This document shows, in pieces, positions 6,314-12,840 of a stretch of 27,244 bases of DNA; the first letter of the stretch is position 1; every line of letters begins with the position of its first letter. The notes below the pieces were generated by a model, which saw only the letters and a program-made list of their open reading frames with translations, was not told where the DNA came from and searched no databases. Origin of the DNA: a virus. Both the position numbers and the translations under genes were made by a program. Location of the stretch: IMG/VR virus record IMGVR_UViG_3300025645_000370, positions 1 to 27,244 of that record. The stretch is one strand, 5' to 3'.

Positions 6314-6575
6314 ATCGTTCTCTTATTTTAATTATTTGATTATTCTTTTCTTCCCGTATCTTAGAGTTCATAAACTGTAAATCATCAATCTCAAGTTCAA
6401 GGGAGTTGTTGTGAAGAAGGATTGCCATAAGCAATTCCTTCATTCGAATTACATCAGGATTGTTAGGTGATTTCTCATCCCACTTCTCTAGTATGGCAAC
6501 TGCCTCAAGATGGTCGGCATATGCCAGCACTCTTTTCTCGATTTGTGATTTTGTTTGTTTAATCTCGCTCATCAT
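6303..6575 (-). CDS. Hypothetical helical protein, 90 aa
   Basis: A charged, probably coiled-coil or helical protein that I do not recognise. An in-frame ATG exists at 6644, but a good promoter lies at 6592-6621, inside that extension, so I place the start at the double ATG at 6575/6572 (MMSEIKQ), about ten bases after the predicted transcription start. The leader is therefore very short. First gene of the operon running to 4764. Confidence 0.6.
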   Translation of the reverse strand: MMSEIKQTKSQIEKRVLAYADHLEAVAILEKWDEKSPNNPDVIRMKELLMAILLHNNSLELEIDDLQFMNSKIREEKNNQIIKIRERYGK

Positions 6576-6591
6576 TCGGATTGTATAAGAG

Positions 6592-6621
6592 CAAATATAG
6601 TAAAACAATTGCTCCCCACAA
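6592..6621 (-). promoter_or_regulatory. Promoter, TTG-N19-TATATTTG
   Basis: On the minus strand TTG (6621-6619, within ATTGTGG), 19 bases, then TATATTTG (6599-6592), a full match to the Bacteroidota consensus. It drives the operon 6575 to 4764 and decides the start codon of its first gene. Confidence 0.75.
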
Positions 6622-6650
6622 TGGAAAAGAACGAATAATTTCAATAAAAA

Positions 6651-7622
6651 TCATAACTCACTCTGTGTCTGTATCTTATAGTCTAAGAAATGATGGTAGT
6701 CTCTAAGAGAAATATTATATTGAATTAAATCCGTATTACTAATCATTATTGCTTGAATAGTTCCTCTGGCTGTGCTAGTAAACTTAAACAACTCAACATC
6801 GCAAGTTCCATCGGAAGGAGAGGCAAATCTAGGTTGACCACCCATTGCTCCAAAATGCATCTTATGCCCTAAGTAAGGACGTAGCCTTAAATACAAAGCC
6901 TCTGTTGAAACAATATCACCAATATTATAATCCACCATTTTCTTTACATATTCCTCCTTTTGCTGAGGTGTGCCTTCCTGAATCATCTTCCACATAACTA
7001 TCCCCTCGTGTGAAAGTTTATGAGCAACACCAAAATACTTGGTCATATAATCTAAGGAGTAAGAAGGTAGTTTAGCAATTCGTCTAACTTGCTTGTAGAT
7101 ATCAAAACTCTTCTGGTGCATATTGACATATAATCCGTACTTCATTGCTCGTGCAACTACTATCTTATTGTCAAAGTTGTCATTATTTTGACCAATCACC
7201 ATATCAACTTTATTGTATACCTCCAAGAACTTAATTATAAGTCTCTTGTCGCACTGCTGACCTTCGTCATTATCCCATACAATTGTATAAACAGTGTCAT
7301 CACCAAGATATTTGTAACATATAGATATAATCTTAGTTTCATCTATTAATGATTTGTGACCGACATAGGTTTTTCCAGTACCCCAAACCCACGCTTTATT
7401 CAGGGTTGTTTCGATATCATATGTCATTATTATTGAATCACTCAGACATCCATTGGGCTTTATATTAAAATCCTTAGTCCATCTTCTTATAGTCCTCCTA
7501 GAGACTCCATAATGAGTAGCGAGTAATATCTGTTTTTCTTTCTGAGACATATCAGGATTGCTATAAGTACTCTTTATAAATGCAATATCTGAAACTGTCA
7601 AATCGACCAAATTCTTAGGCAT
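6651..7622 (-). CDS. HTH-DEDDy 3'-5' exonuclease (RNase H-like)
   Basis: A 323-residue fusion. Residues 25-52 form a helix-turn-helix (KQILLATHYGVSRRTIRRW), followed by a PolB/DnaQ-type exonuclease domain: motif I YDIET (D69, E71), motif II GQNNDNFDNK (D151), motif III Y232-NIG-D236, the Y-x3-D pattern of DEDDy enzymes. No polymerase domain is present. In relatives I recall, the C-terminus is a four-cysteine zinc ribbon ending in a FLDYK-like helix; here that region (263-316) keeps the FLDYK end but lacks the cysteine pairs. It probably trims 3' ends during replication or recombination, with the HTH directing it to DNA. Confidence 0.75.
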   Translation of the reverse strand: MPKNLVDLTVSDIAFIKSTYSNPDMSQKEKQILLATHYGVSRRTIRRWTKDFNIKPNGCLSDSIIMTYDIETTLNKAWVWGTGKTYVGHKSLIDETKIISICYKYLGDDTVYTIVWDNDEGQQCDKRLIIKFLEVYNKVDMVIGQNNDNFDNKIVVARAMKYGLYVNMHQKSFDIYKQVRRIAKLPSYSLDYMTKYFGVAHKLSHEGIVMWKMIQEGTPQQKEEYVKKMVDYNIGDIVSTEALYLRLRPYLGHKMHFGAMGGQPRFASPSDGTCDVELFKFTSTARGTIQAIMISNTDLIQYNISLRDYHHFLDYKIQTQSEL

Positions 7623-7643
7623 AAGTTTAATTTAGGTTTATTT

Positions 7644-8132
7644 TTACTCTTCTTCTTCTTGTGTTGCTACTTCAACACCAATCTTGTAATACTGTTCTAG
7701 CTTACGAACCATCTTTACAAATCCCTTTTGAGAACAATTAACACACGCACTAGGAACCACCTCTCGTTTATCAAATACATAATTGTAAATGTCCACAAGT
7801 CTCTTTTGCATAGTAGCATCTAATCTTGTTCGTACCCTGCTAAAAAAGGATTGTAAGTACTCATAATCCTCTTGCTCAATACATTTAACCGCCTTTTGTC
7901 TAAAGGGGAACTTCTCATTCATAAGGTCTTTTCTAGCACCACATCCACAATCACCAAATAATGTATCCACAACAGTTTTAATACCAGTTGCCGTCGTAAT
8001 CGCTTCAACGACATCGCCTGCACCTTTGGGTGCATTCTCTATCTGTTTTAGCTTAAACTCCTTCCAAAGTTTATACTCCTTTGTACGCTTATCTAACTCC
8101 TTGTAGTAAGCATCATCTTTAAATTTTGTCAT
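7644..8132 (-). CDS. Hypothetical protein with CGC and CVNC cysteines, 162 aa
   Basis: A charged protein with a central segment VTTATGIKTVVDTLFGDCGCGARKD (in parts: DCGCGARK near residue 61) and a later CVNC pair near residue 130. I associate this type with flavobacterial phages but know no function. The two cysteine pairs could bind one zinc ion. The C-terminus is an acidic EEEE tail. The start overlaps the end of the sigma-like gene by 14 bases, so the two are co-translated. Confidence 0.6.
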   Translation of the reverse strand: MTKFKDDAYYKELDKRTKEYKLWKEFKLKQIENAPKGAGDVVEAITTATGIKTVVDTLFGDCGCGARKDLMNEKFPFRQKAVKCIEQEDYEYLQSFFSRVRTRLDATMQKRLVDIYNYVFDKREVVPSACVNCSQKGFVKMVRKLEQYYKIGVEVATQEEEE

Positions 8133-8649
8133 AATCTCCGTTTTTTAAATCCTCGAAATCCTCTTCGAACTTATCCAAGATAATCTCTTTGTATTTATTA
8201 ATATTTTGATGGATATGAGTAACACCTATTCCAGTACCACTTGATATATCCCTCATGCTAAAATCTGTTTTAAAATAGACGTTAAATAACTTAGAATGAT
8301 AAGAACCCCAAGAATCGCTTTCTATCTGAATCTTGTCCATTATCTTCTGATAAGCCTCCTCATATTCAAAATCACTTTCCTCATCAGCCCAATTATAAAA
8401 GTCCTCCCAGTTACTATAAAAACTCTCATGCTTCGCTAGTGTTCGGAATGTATTTCTTACTACAGAGAACATATAGAAAGTATTTACTTCATTGTCTGGT
8501 AAGATAATCTTATGATAAACTGTTGGTGAATACTTGTGTAATCGGATGTAAGCCTCCTGAACTACATCCTCTGCTAAATGAGCAGGGCAACCATTAGCAA
8601 TTGCCATGGCTACCCATTCATCATGTCTTTGAACAAGTATTTCTAACAT
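8119..8649 (-). CDS. Sigma-70-like (ECF-type) transcription factor
   Basis: A 176-residue protein with features of a minimal sigma factor. Residues 26-40 (AEDVVQEAYIRLHKY) match region 2.2, the core-RNA-polymerase contact; residues 56-73 (NTFYMFSVVRNTFRTLAK) resemble the region 2.3/2.4 helix; a long acidic linker follows; residues 129-156 (DFSMRDISSGTGIGVTHIHQNINKY) resemble the region 4 helix-turn-helix that binds the -35 element. It could redirect host polymerase to phage promoters. Ambiguity remains because some phage HTH proteins mimic this layout. It lies in the middle of the replication transcript, overlapping the next gene. Confidence 0.65.
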   Translation of the reverse strand: MLEILVQRHDEWVAMAIANGCPAHLAEDVVQEAYIRLHKYSPTVYHKIILPDNEVNTFYMFSVVRNTFRTLAKHESFYSNWEDFYNWADEESDFEYEEAYQKIMDKIQIESDSWGSYHSKLFNVYFKTDFSMRDISSGTGIGVTHIHQNINKYKEIILDKFEEDFEDLKNGDYDKI

Positions 8650-8650
8650 A

Positions 8651-8902
8651 TTAAACCTTCTTTAACCCTTCATTAGTCTCCTTTTTAATCTTTACCTTTC
8701 CAGTATCAGGGTCAATTTCAAGGTTCTCCCCATACTTTTCCATAAGCCTATGTTGAAGGCTGTTATACTGAGCCTCATTCGCTAAACTTTGAGCCACTAA
8801 TCTTCCTTTCTCCATTTCCAGCAAACCAATGGTCTGAGTATTTTCTCTTCTGATTGCTAAGATACTTCTTAACTCGTCTAATTCTTCTCGTCTTAATTTC
8901 AT
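8651..8902 (-). CDS. Coiled-coil hypothetical protein, 83 aa
   Basis: A highly charged helical protein; residues 1-50 have heptad-like Leu spacing (LRREELDELRSILAIRREN), and the C-terminus has a short DPDTGKVKIKKE strand-like segment. I do not recognise it. Its stop lies one base before the start of the sigma-like gene, so it may be produced with it. Size and charge recall small adaptor or anti-sigma-like proteins, but this is only a suggestion from context. Confidence 0.55.
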   Translation of the reverse strand: MKLRREELDELRSILAIRRENTQTIGLLEMEKGRLVAQSLANEAQYNSLQHRLMEKYGENLEIDPDTGKVKIKKETNEGLKKV

Positions 8903-8906
8903 TTAA

Positions 8907-9326
8907 TTATAGTTTTAATTTTAGTTCTTCTCCTGTTAATGCGTGGTATAGGTTTTGTAAGGTGTGGACGTGTTCTACCTCCGTTCCTGTTTCTTCTAAA
9001 ACAACCAAGTTATAATCCTCACTACCCCATAATGACCTAAGAAAGATTCTATCTTTATGTGTTATATAATAATATGAATCAATAATACCCACTTCGTCAC
9101 ATTCATCATGGCAACTAAACCCAAACTTCAATAACCATTCCTTGGTCAGTGGTATTGGTTTTAGCCTTTTAATATCTCCCCATACTTCTAATTTAACACT
9201 AGAAACCTCACTGTAATAATCACCACTAAAATTACTTTTAATTCCATTTATTTGTATCGGCTTTCCTCTTTGTTTTGAGAATGTAGTCTTTACATAATTC
9301 CCTATCCTAAGTTCTGTGATTTTCAT
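8907..9326 (-). CDS. Hypothetical protein of a Bacteroidota phage family, 139 aa
   Basis: Matches a widespread but uncharacterised small-protein type I recall from Bacteroidota phages and mobile elements: it opens with ELRIGNYV, contains LKPIPLTKEWLLKFGF near the middle and ends with HTLQNLYHALTGEEL. Function unknown. The start is placed at MKITELRIGN (9326), one base after the stop of the ATPase gene, rather than at the in-frame ATG 30 bases upstream, because the family start is MK-x-ELRIGN and the longer version would overlap the ATPase gene. Confidence 0.65.
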   Translation of the reverse strand: MKITELRIGNYVKTTFSKQRGKPIQINGIKSNFSGDYYSEVSSVKLEVWGDIKRLKPIPLTKEWLLKFGFSCHDECDEVGIIDSYYYITHKDRIFLRSLWGSEDYNLVVLEETGTEVEHVHTLQNLYHALTGEELKLKL

Positions 9327-9327
9327 C

Positions 9328-10185
9328 TTAAAATGGTGTATCAGGTAGGGTTGCATCGATTACCTCTGGGAAACCATACCTATTAATAAAAAATTGAATA
9401 TCCTCGAATCCCATATTACGAGACCTCTTACACTTAGCAGTTGTTACATTACTATCCTCGTCTCTCTCCAATGAGATTTGCGTTTCCGTTTTCTTCTCAC
9501 AAAATGAACCCAAGTGACCCGTAGGCTTCTCTGAACCCCAATTGGAGTGTATAACGGTTATTATGTGTAAGTTATAATTTGCAGACCATTCCATCAACCT
9601 CTGAATACAACTATTAGCTTCTTCGATATTATTCACATCGCTTACTAAATCAGCAATACCATCAATAATGACTAGCCCTAAATTAGTATTAGTTTTAAGT
9701 TTATGGTCAATAAACCTCATTCTGTCTTTATATCCTATCGTTCTTAGTGAGTACGTATGATAACCTTCTGTCTCCTCAGCCATTTCCGAAACCCTTCTAA
9801 AAGCCCTCTGACAATGCCACTTGCCCTGCTCCGTATCGAAATGCATAACCTCTCTACCTTCTCTATGACTCTTGCCTTTATCACCAACCCATCTATTCTG
9901 ACTTTTAAGATAAGTACTAGCCAACAACGCAACAAAGTACGATTTAAACGTCTTAGGAGGGGCTTGGATGAACGAAAAATTCCCATAGGTACAAATAGGT
10001 GTCTCAGCCTCAAAAACGCCCTTAGAAGTCGTATATGTGTGTTTTCCATAGGACAATGCGACTGGAGGAGGAGGAATAATTTCATCTAGTGGAATGTTGA
10101 GGTCTGTCTCAAGCATTTCGCAATACATTCTTTCAATTTCCTCTTCTTCTGCCCGACTTATTTTTCTTTTATTGTTTTGATTCAT
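9328..10185 (-). CDS. RepA-like AAA/RecA-fold ATPase (helicase-like)
   Basis: A 285-residue RecA-fold ATPase of the RepA/AAA_25 type. The Walker A site is atypical: QAPPKTFKS (residues 74-82) keeps the catalytic K81-S82 but lacks the usual glycines. Walker B is LGLVIIDGIADL (D175). A THxxG-like segment VIHSNWGSEKPTGHLGS (211-227) and an ILxKKTETQ-type strand follow, as in hexameric replicative helicases/RepA. It probably acts as the replicative helicase or as a helicase loader/annealing motor. It follows the SSB-like gene after a terminator, has the leader ACACACACAAATG and is followed by co-translated genes. Confidence 0.75.
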   Translation of the reverse strand: MNQNNKRKISRAEEEEIERMYCEMLETDLNIPLDEIIPPPPVALSYGKHTYTTSKGVFEAETPICTYGNFSFIQAPPKTFKSYFVALLASTYLKSQNRWVGDKGKSHREGREVMHFDTEQGKWHCQRAFRRVSEMAEETEGYHTYSLRTIGYKDRMRFIDHKLKTNTNLGLVIIDGIADLVSDVNNIEEANSCIQRLMEWSANYNLHIITVIHSNWGSEKPTGHLGSFCEKKTETQISLERDEDSNVTTAKCKRSRNMGFEDIQFFINRYGFPEVIDATLPDTPF

Positions 10186-10208
10186 TTGTGTGTGTATTAA
10201 GTGTGTAA

Positions 10209-10240
10209 TAAAAAATGGGGAGTCTTTTACAGCTCCCCAT
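10209..10240 (-). terminator. Rho-independent terminator
   Basis: On the minus strand ATGGGGAG-CTGTAAAAGA-CTCCCCAT forms an 8-bp stem followed by TTTTTT. It sits between the SSB-like gene and the ATPase gene, so SSB-like mRNA is largely separate and the downstream genes receive read-through. Confidence 0.8.
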
Positions 10241-10256
10241 TATCAATCTGCATCAT

Positions 10257-10544
10257 CTAAAATGGAAGGTCATCTTCAGTGTCCTCTGCAACATTTACTT
10301 CTGCCATACCATCATCCTCACGCTCCGCCAGAACAACACTTCCATCAGTCCACACGACTGAACCATTACCAATATACGTTTTGGCAGTCTTTGCCTCACG
10401 CTCTTCTTTTGTTTGGTCAACCGCAATCGAGCAGTTATTTCCAAATCGACTCTCGTCATTAACACTTAGGATGAGATTTGCGTAAGTTCCTTTCTTACCT
10501 TTGATAAGTTTAGACTTATCGATTGCATCTAAATTGATGCTCAT
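10257..10544 (-). CDS. Single-stranded DNA-binding-like protein
   Basis: A 95-residue protein ending in EDTEDDLPF, the acidic tail plus terminal DLPF typical of bacterial SSB, where it docks replication and repair enzymes. The body (SKLIKGKKGTYANLILSVN, then SRFGNNCSIAVDQTKEERE, then YIGNGSVVW) is a small beta-rich fold seen in Bacteroidota phages. I expect it to coat single-stranded DNA during replication and recombination. The start is set at MSINLDAID; an in-frame ATG at 10562 is possible. It has its own promoter (10608-10640) and terminator (10209-10240), as suits a protein needed in large amounts. Confidence 0.75.
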   Translation of the reverse strand: MSINLDAIDKSKLIKGKKGTYANLILSVNDESRFGNNCSIAVDQTKEEREAKTAKTYIGNGSVVWTDGSVVLAEREDDGMAEVNVAEDTEDDLPF

Positions 10545-10607
10545 TTTAATTAATGCTCCCATAATTTCTTTTGTTTAGGATATTGGATTAATAAATAATT
10601 TACTTTG

Positions 10608-10640
10608 CAATACTACAAAAAGTTTCCGACTCTCACAAGT
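10608..10640 (-). promoter_or_regulatory. Promoter with ACTTGTGAGA element
   Basis: On the minus strand ACTTGTGAGA (10640 to 10631), 12 bases, then TTGTAGTATTG ending at 10608; TTG to TAGTATTG spacing is 20. Nearly identical to the DUF932 promoter at 4446-4478. It drives the SSB-like gene. Confidence 0.7.
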
Positions 10641-10844
10641 TTAATCGCAAATATTTTCATATAATGTGTCACCTACCTGATAACTAGAGTATGATGTAGG
10701 GCAATCTACATCCGCAGACCCCTCAAATTCAAAGTAACCTACTTCAACTCCGTTCTCGTAGTCTCTACAACTACAGTTGTCAATTTCACACGAGGTGAAC
10801 AATAATGCGATGGCTATTAAGCCTGAATAAAAATACTTCTTCAT
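10641..10844 (-). CDS. Small lipoprotein, 67 aa
   Basis: Residues 1-18 form a lipoprotein signal peptide: basic KK, a hydrophobic run, then the lipobox LFTSC with C19 as the lipidated residue. The mature part is 49 residues, acidic, with four further cysteines (C24, C26, C48, C66) that could form two disulfides. Acidic residues directly after C19 (CEID) recall surface-export signals of Bacteroidota lipoproteins. A phage lipoprotein among replication genes suggests an early envelope function such as blocking superinfection, as T5 Llp does, but this is inference. The A/T leader AACTTAAATTAAACTT precedes the start. Confidence 0.7.
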   Translation of the reverse strand: MKKYFYSGLIAIALLFTSCEIDNCSCRDYENGVEVGYFEFEGSADVDCPTSYSSYQVGDTLYENICD

Positions 10845-10860
10845 GATATTTAAGTTTAAT

Positions 10861-11433
10861 TTAAGTTAATTTTGGTTGGGTGTAAGTTCCGTATTGGAAT
10901 CTTACTTTTCCCTTCTCGTCTTTTGCACCTAGGTACATTAACTTTCCATCTTGGAATTGGCTAAACCAAACCCATGCTTTAAGTTTTAATTCATAAGTCT
11001 GTTTAACCTTATTGCCTTCAACTTTGAATTCATTAGGATTAAGTTTAATTTGAATAACTGGATAGTCATATAATTCTCTTCCGAGACCCCAATTGAAACA
11101 CGCTCGCTTGAATGCATCGCTCGCCTCTCCTTTGTCACCATCAGCCATAGACTTAACTCCTGCATCCCACTTAATAACCCATTGCTGAGTTTCATGGTTG
11201 TAGATACTAACGCCACAGAAGGTTACTCCGTTAACAGAGGTATATTCTCGTTGCCACCCAAAGACACCGCACACCTCATCTAGTCGCTTCATGTCGACTC
11301 TCGCATCCTTATAAGCAAGGATTGTTGCATACCCTCCTTTATTAATCGATTGTACTCTGAAATCAATATCTGAGATTGGCAGTGGCACAGATAGTGCCTC
11401 TTGAATATTCATTACTTTTTCTGGTTTTTCCAT
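10861..11433 (-). CDS. Rad52/Rad22-like single-strand annealing protein
   Basis: A 190-residue protein with the Rad52/Rad22-family signature: an N-terminal beta region (FRVQSINKGGYATILAYKDARV, in parts from residue 25), the DEVCGVFGWQREY segment at 52-64, and the diagnostic KGEASDAFKRACFNWGLGRELYDYP at 101-125. Such proteins form rings that anneal complementary single strands and drive phage recombination. The neighbouring 5'-3' exonuclease and SSB-like protein would complete a recombination set. The C-terminus (150-190) carries the GTYTQPKLT tail. The stop codon lies 17 bases before the lipoprotein start. Confidence 0.8.
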   Translation of the reverse strand: MEKPEKVMNIQEALSVPLPISDIDFRVQSINKGGYATILAYKDARVDMKRLDEVCGVFGWQREYTSVNGVTFCGVSIYNHETQQWVIKWDAGVKSMADGDKGEASDAFKRACFNWGLGRELYDYPVIQIKLNPNEFKVEGNKVKQTYELKLKAWVWFSQFQDGKLMYLGAKDEKGKVRFQYGTYTQPKLT

Positions 11434-11435
11434 AA

Positions 11436-11558
11436 TTACATTTGTTCTATAAGGTTATCTAATCTTTCTATCTCGATGTTTTTACGCTCAAGCTCGCATT
11501 CTAAGGCTACTATTCTGTTCCTAAGATATTCTACTAATTCTTTATCTGTGTTGCTCAT
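11436..11558 (-). CDS. Coiled-coil mini-protein, 40 aa
   Basis: A 40-residue ORF, almost wholly one amphipathic helix with Leu/Ile at heptad positions (ELVEYLRNRIVALE, then IEIERLDNLIEQM). Its ATG overlaps the stop of the 47-aa ORF upstream (ATGA), and its own stop is two bases from the Rad52-like gene. This close packing supports a real gene. Possible role: dimerisation or binding a partner; unknown. Confidence 0.55.
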   Translation of the reverse strand: MSNTDKELVEYLRNRIVALECELERKNIEIERLDNLIEQM

Positions 11559-11698
11559 AACTTCTCGTTTTGCTGTTTAATTTTATGGTTTCGGTATAAG
11601 ATATCTTCCTGAGATAGATTTAAAGCATGTATCTCTTCGTTCTTGGTCATTGTAATAGGATTCAAATCCTTCTTCCAAAATGCTACACACTTGCTCAT
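11555..11698 (-). CDS. Mini-protein, 47 aa
   Basis: A 47-residue basic ORF, starting MSKCVAFWKKDL. It is tied to both neighbours by four-base ATGA overlaps (with the 92-aa gene upstream and the 40-aa gene downstream), the usual sign of translational coupling. No recognised motif. Confidence 0.5.
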   Translation of the reverse strand: MSKCVAFWKKDLNPITMTKNEEIHALNLSQEDILYRNHKIKQQNEKL

Positions 11699-11973
11699 AC
11701 CGATTCGATTACGTAGTTAATAGCTCTTTTCATAACTGGCTCTTCGGTTAGCTTGAATAAATATTCTCCTAAAACCCAACATTCCCATTCGTTACCTGAC
11801 ATAAATGGCTCATTAGGCACATTAGACAATACCAATTTCGATGCATAATATTCAATAATAGATTCTAAGGATTTTCTTGCTTTCCTTTTGCTGGAAAAAA
11901 CTCTATGCTCTATGGTATACTCACCGTTAGTACCAATACTTTTTTTCGTGACTCTTAAGATGTAAACTCTCAT
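11695..11973 (-). CDS. Hypothetical protein, 92 aa
   Basis: A basic protein with a short beta-type start (MRVYILRV), a KRKARKSLESIIEYY helix and a Trp-containing middle. I do not recognise it. It heads a chain of overlapping small genes leading to the Rad52-like gene. The ATG is preceded, at 12003-12010, by TAAGTTTG on the minus strand, a match to the -7 consensus, but without a good TTG upstream. Confidence 0.55.
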   Translation of the reverse strand: MRVYILRVTKKSIGTNGEYTIEHRVFSSKRKARKSLESIIEYYASKLVLSNVPNEPFMSGNEWECWVLGEYLFKLTEEPVMKRAINYVIESV

Positions 11974-12052
11974 AATGAAAATGTTTAATGATTAATATGA
12001 GACAAACTTAAATAAAAAAAACTTACCATCCTAATAAAAAGTAAAAAATAAT

Positions 12053-12397
12053 TTAAAATAATTCCATAATGGGAATAAGAAAACCTTCGGAAGTATTGTT
12101 ATCACCGCCTTTAAAGATTCTTCCTTTTTTATAATGCCTCCTGCATATTTTCTTCAATATTGACGTTTCTATTAAAATAAAGCTAGAATTAATTGCAAAG
12201 CAATACCAATCTGCTTCCGTAGTAGAAATACCACTTAGCTTTCCTCTAGAACGAAACTCTACATAGACATTGCCAGTTCTCGGAGTCATTAAATCCCTTT
12301 TAACCTCTATTTTTTTACCAGCTAAGACTTCCCCAAGTTCCTGCTCTTTAATTTGCCCTACCAGTAGGTCGTATTTGAAGTCTGAATTATAATTCAA
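12053..12397 (-). CDS. PD-(D/E)XK nuclease-like protein, 114 aa
   Basis: A small protein with the PD-(D/E)XK core: D10 in FKYDLLVG, then E31-V-K33 in KKIEVKRD, then a beta strand with GNVYVEFRSRGKLSGISTT and the EADWYCF segment. This layout resembles phage Holliday-junction resolvase-like or 'restriction-like' single-domain nucleases that preserve ExK plus GN-x(3)-E. It would cut branched or specific DNA during replication or packaging. Its start overlaps the next nuclease gene by four bases, so the two nucleases are co-translated. Confidence 0.65.
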   Translation of the reverse strand: MNYNSDFKYDLLVGQIKEQELGEVLAGKKIEVKRDLMTPRTGNVYVEFRSRGKLSGISTTEADWYCFAINSSFILIETSILKKICRRHYKKGRIFKGGDNNTSEGFLIPIMELF

Positions 12398-12840
12398 AAC
12401 TTATATGATTTGATTAATTTTATTACATCTAAACAGTCAGCCTGATTTTTAGGCATAAACAGAACTACATTAGGTCTATTTTCCATCAACCATTTTTTAA
12501 ACAACTTGTATCGCAAAGGAAAAGTCTCATTTGCTCTGCCTTTGCATTCAATGATAAAGGCAGGATGAACGAAGTCTGGAGTATATTTCATTCCCCTAAC
12601 AACCCTTCTACCTTTATTAGTCATTTGCTTTGACTTAGGTGAAGTCTCCCAAGAGTCCGAGGTAAATTTAAAAGAGTCCATTATATTAAATGATTCTCCT
12701 TCATATATTGCAGGGATTCCTTCCTGCTTTAAAAGCGTATACATAAAAGCCTCTAGTGATGAATCGAATTGAATTCCATCAACTATCTTCTTATTACTTT
12801 GAACTACCTTTCTTCCAGTTCTCCTCCTTTTGTATTTCAT
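12394..12840 (-). CDS. DUF1064-like endonuclease (PD-(D/E)XK)
   Basis: A 148-residue nuclease. Conserved positions are E30 in SSLEAFMY, P88-D89 in KYTPDFV, and E98-C-K100 in FIIECKGR, followed by FPLRYKLFKKWL, a pattern I associate with the phage DUF1064 endonucleases. The N-terminus is very basic (KYKRRRTGRK) and could bind DNA. Candidate roles are junction resolution or degradation of host DNA. Overlaps its neighbours on both sides (4 bases and 1 base), with TAATG coupling to the M15-like gene. Confidence 0.7.
   Translation of the reverse strand: MKYKRRRTGRKVVQSNKKIVDGIQFDSSLEAFMYTLLKQEGIPAIYEGESFNIMDSFKFTSDSWETSPKSKQMTNKGRRVVRGMKYTPDFVHPAFIIECKGRANETFPLRYKLFKKWLMENRPNVVLFMPKNQADCLDVIKLIKSYKF

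Noticed and set aside
6576-6644. Longer start (MKLFVLFHCG) for the 90-aa gene
   Set aside because: A full promoter match at 6592-6621 lies inside the extension, so the start must be downstream at 6575 or 6572.
9744-10089. Overlapping frames on both strands inside the RepA-like gene
   Set aside because: Shadows of the ATPase gene, which has clear Walker motifs.
12003-12010. TAAGTTTG on the minus strand as promoter for the 92-aa gene
   Set aside because: The -7 match is exact, but no TTG is found 17-23 bases upstream; too weak to list.
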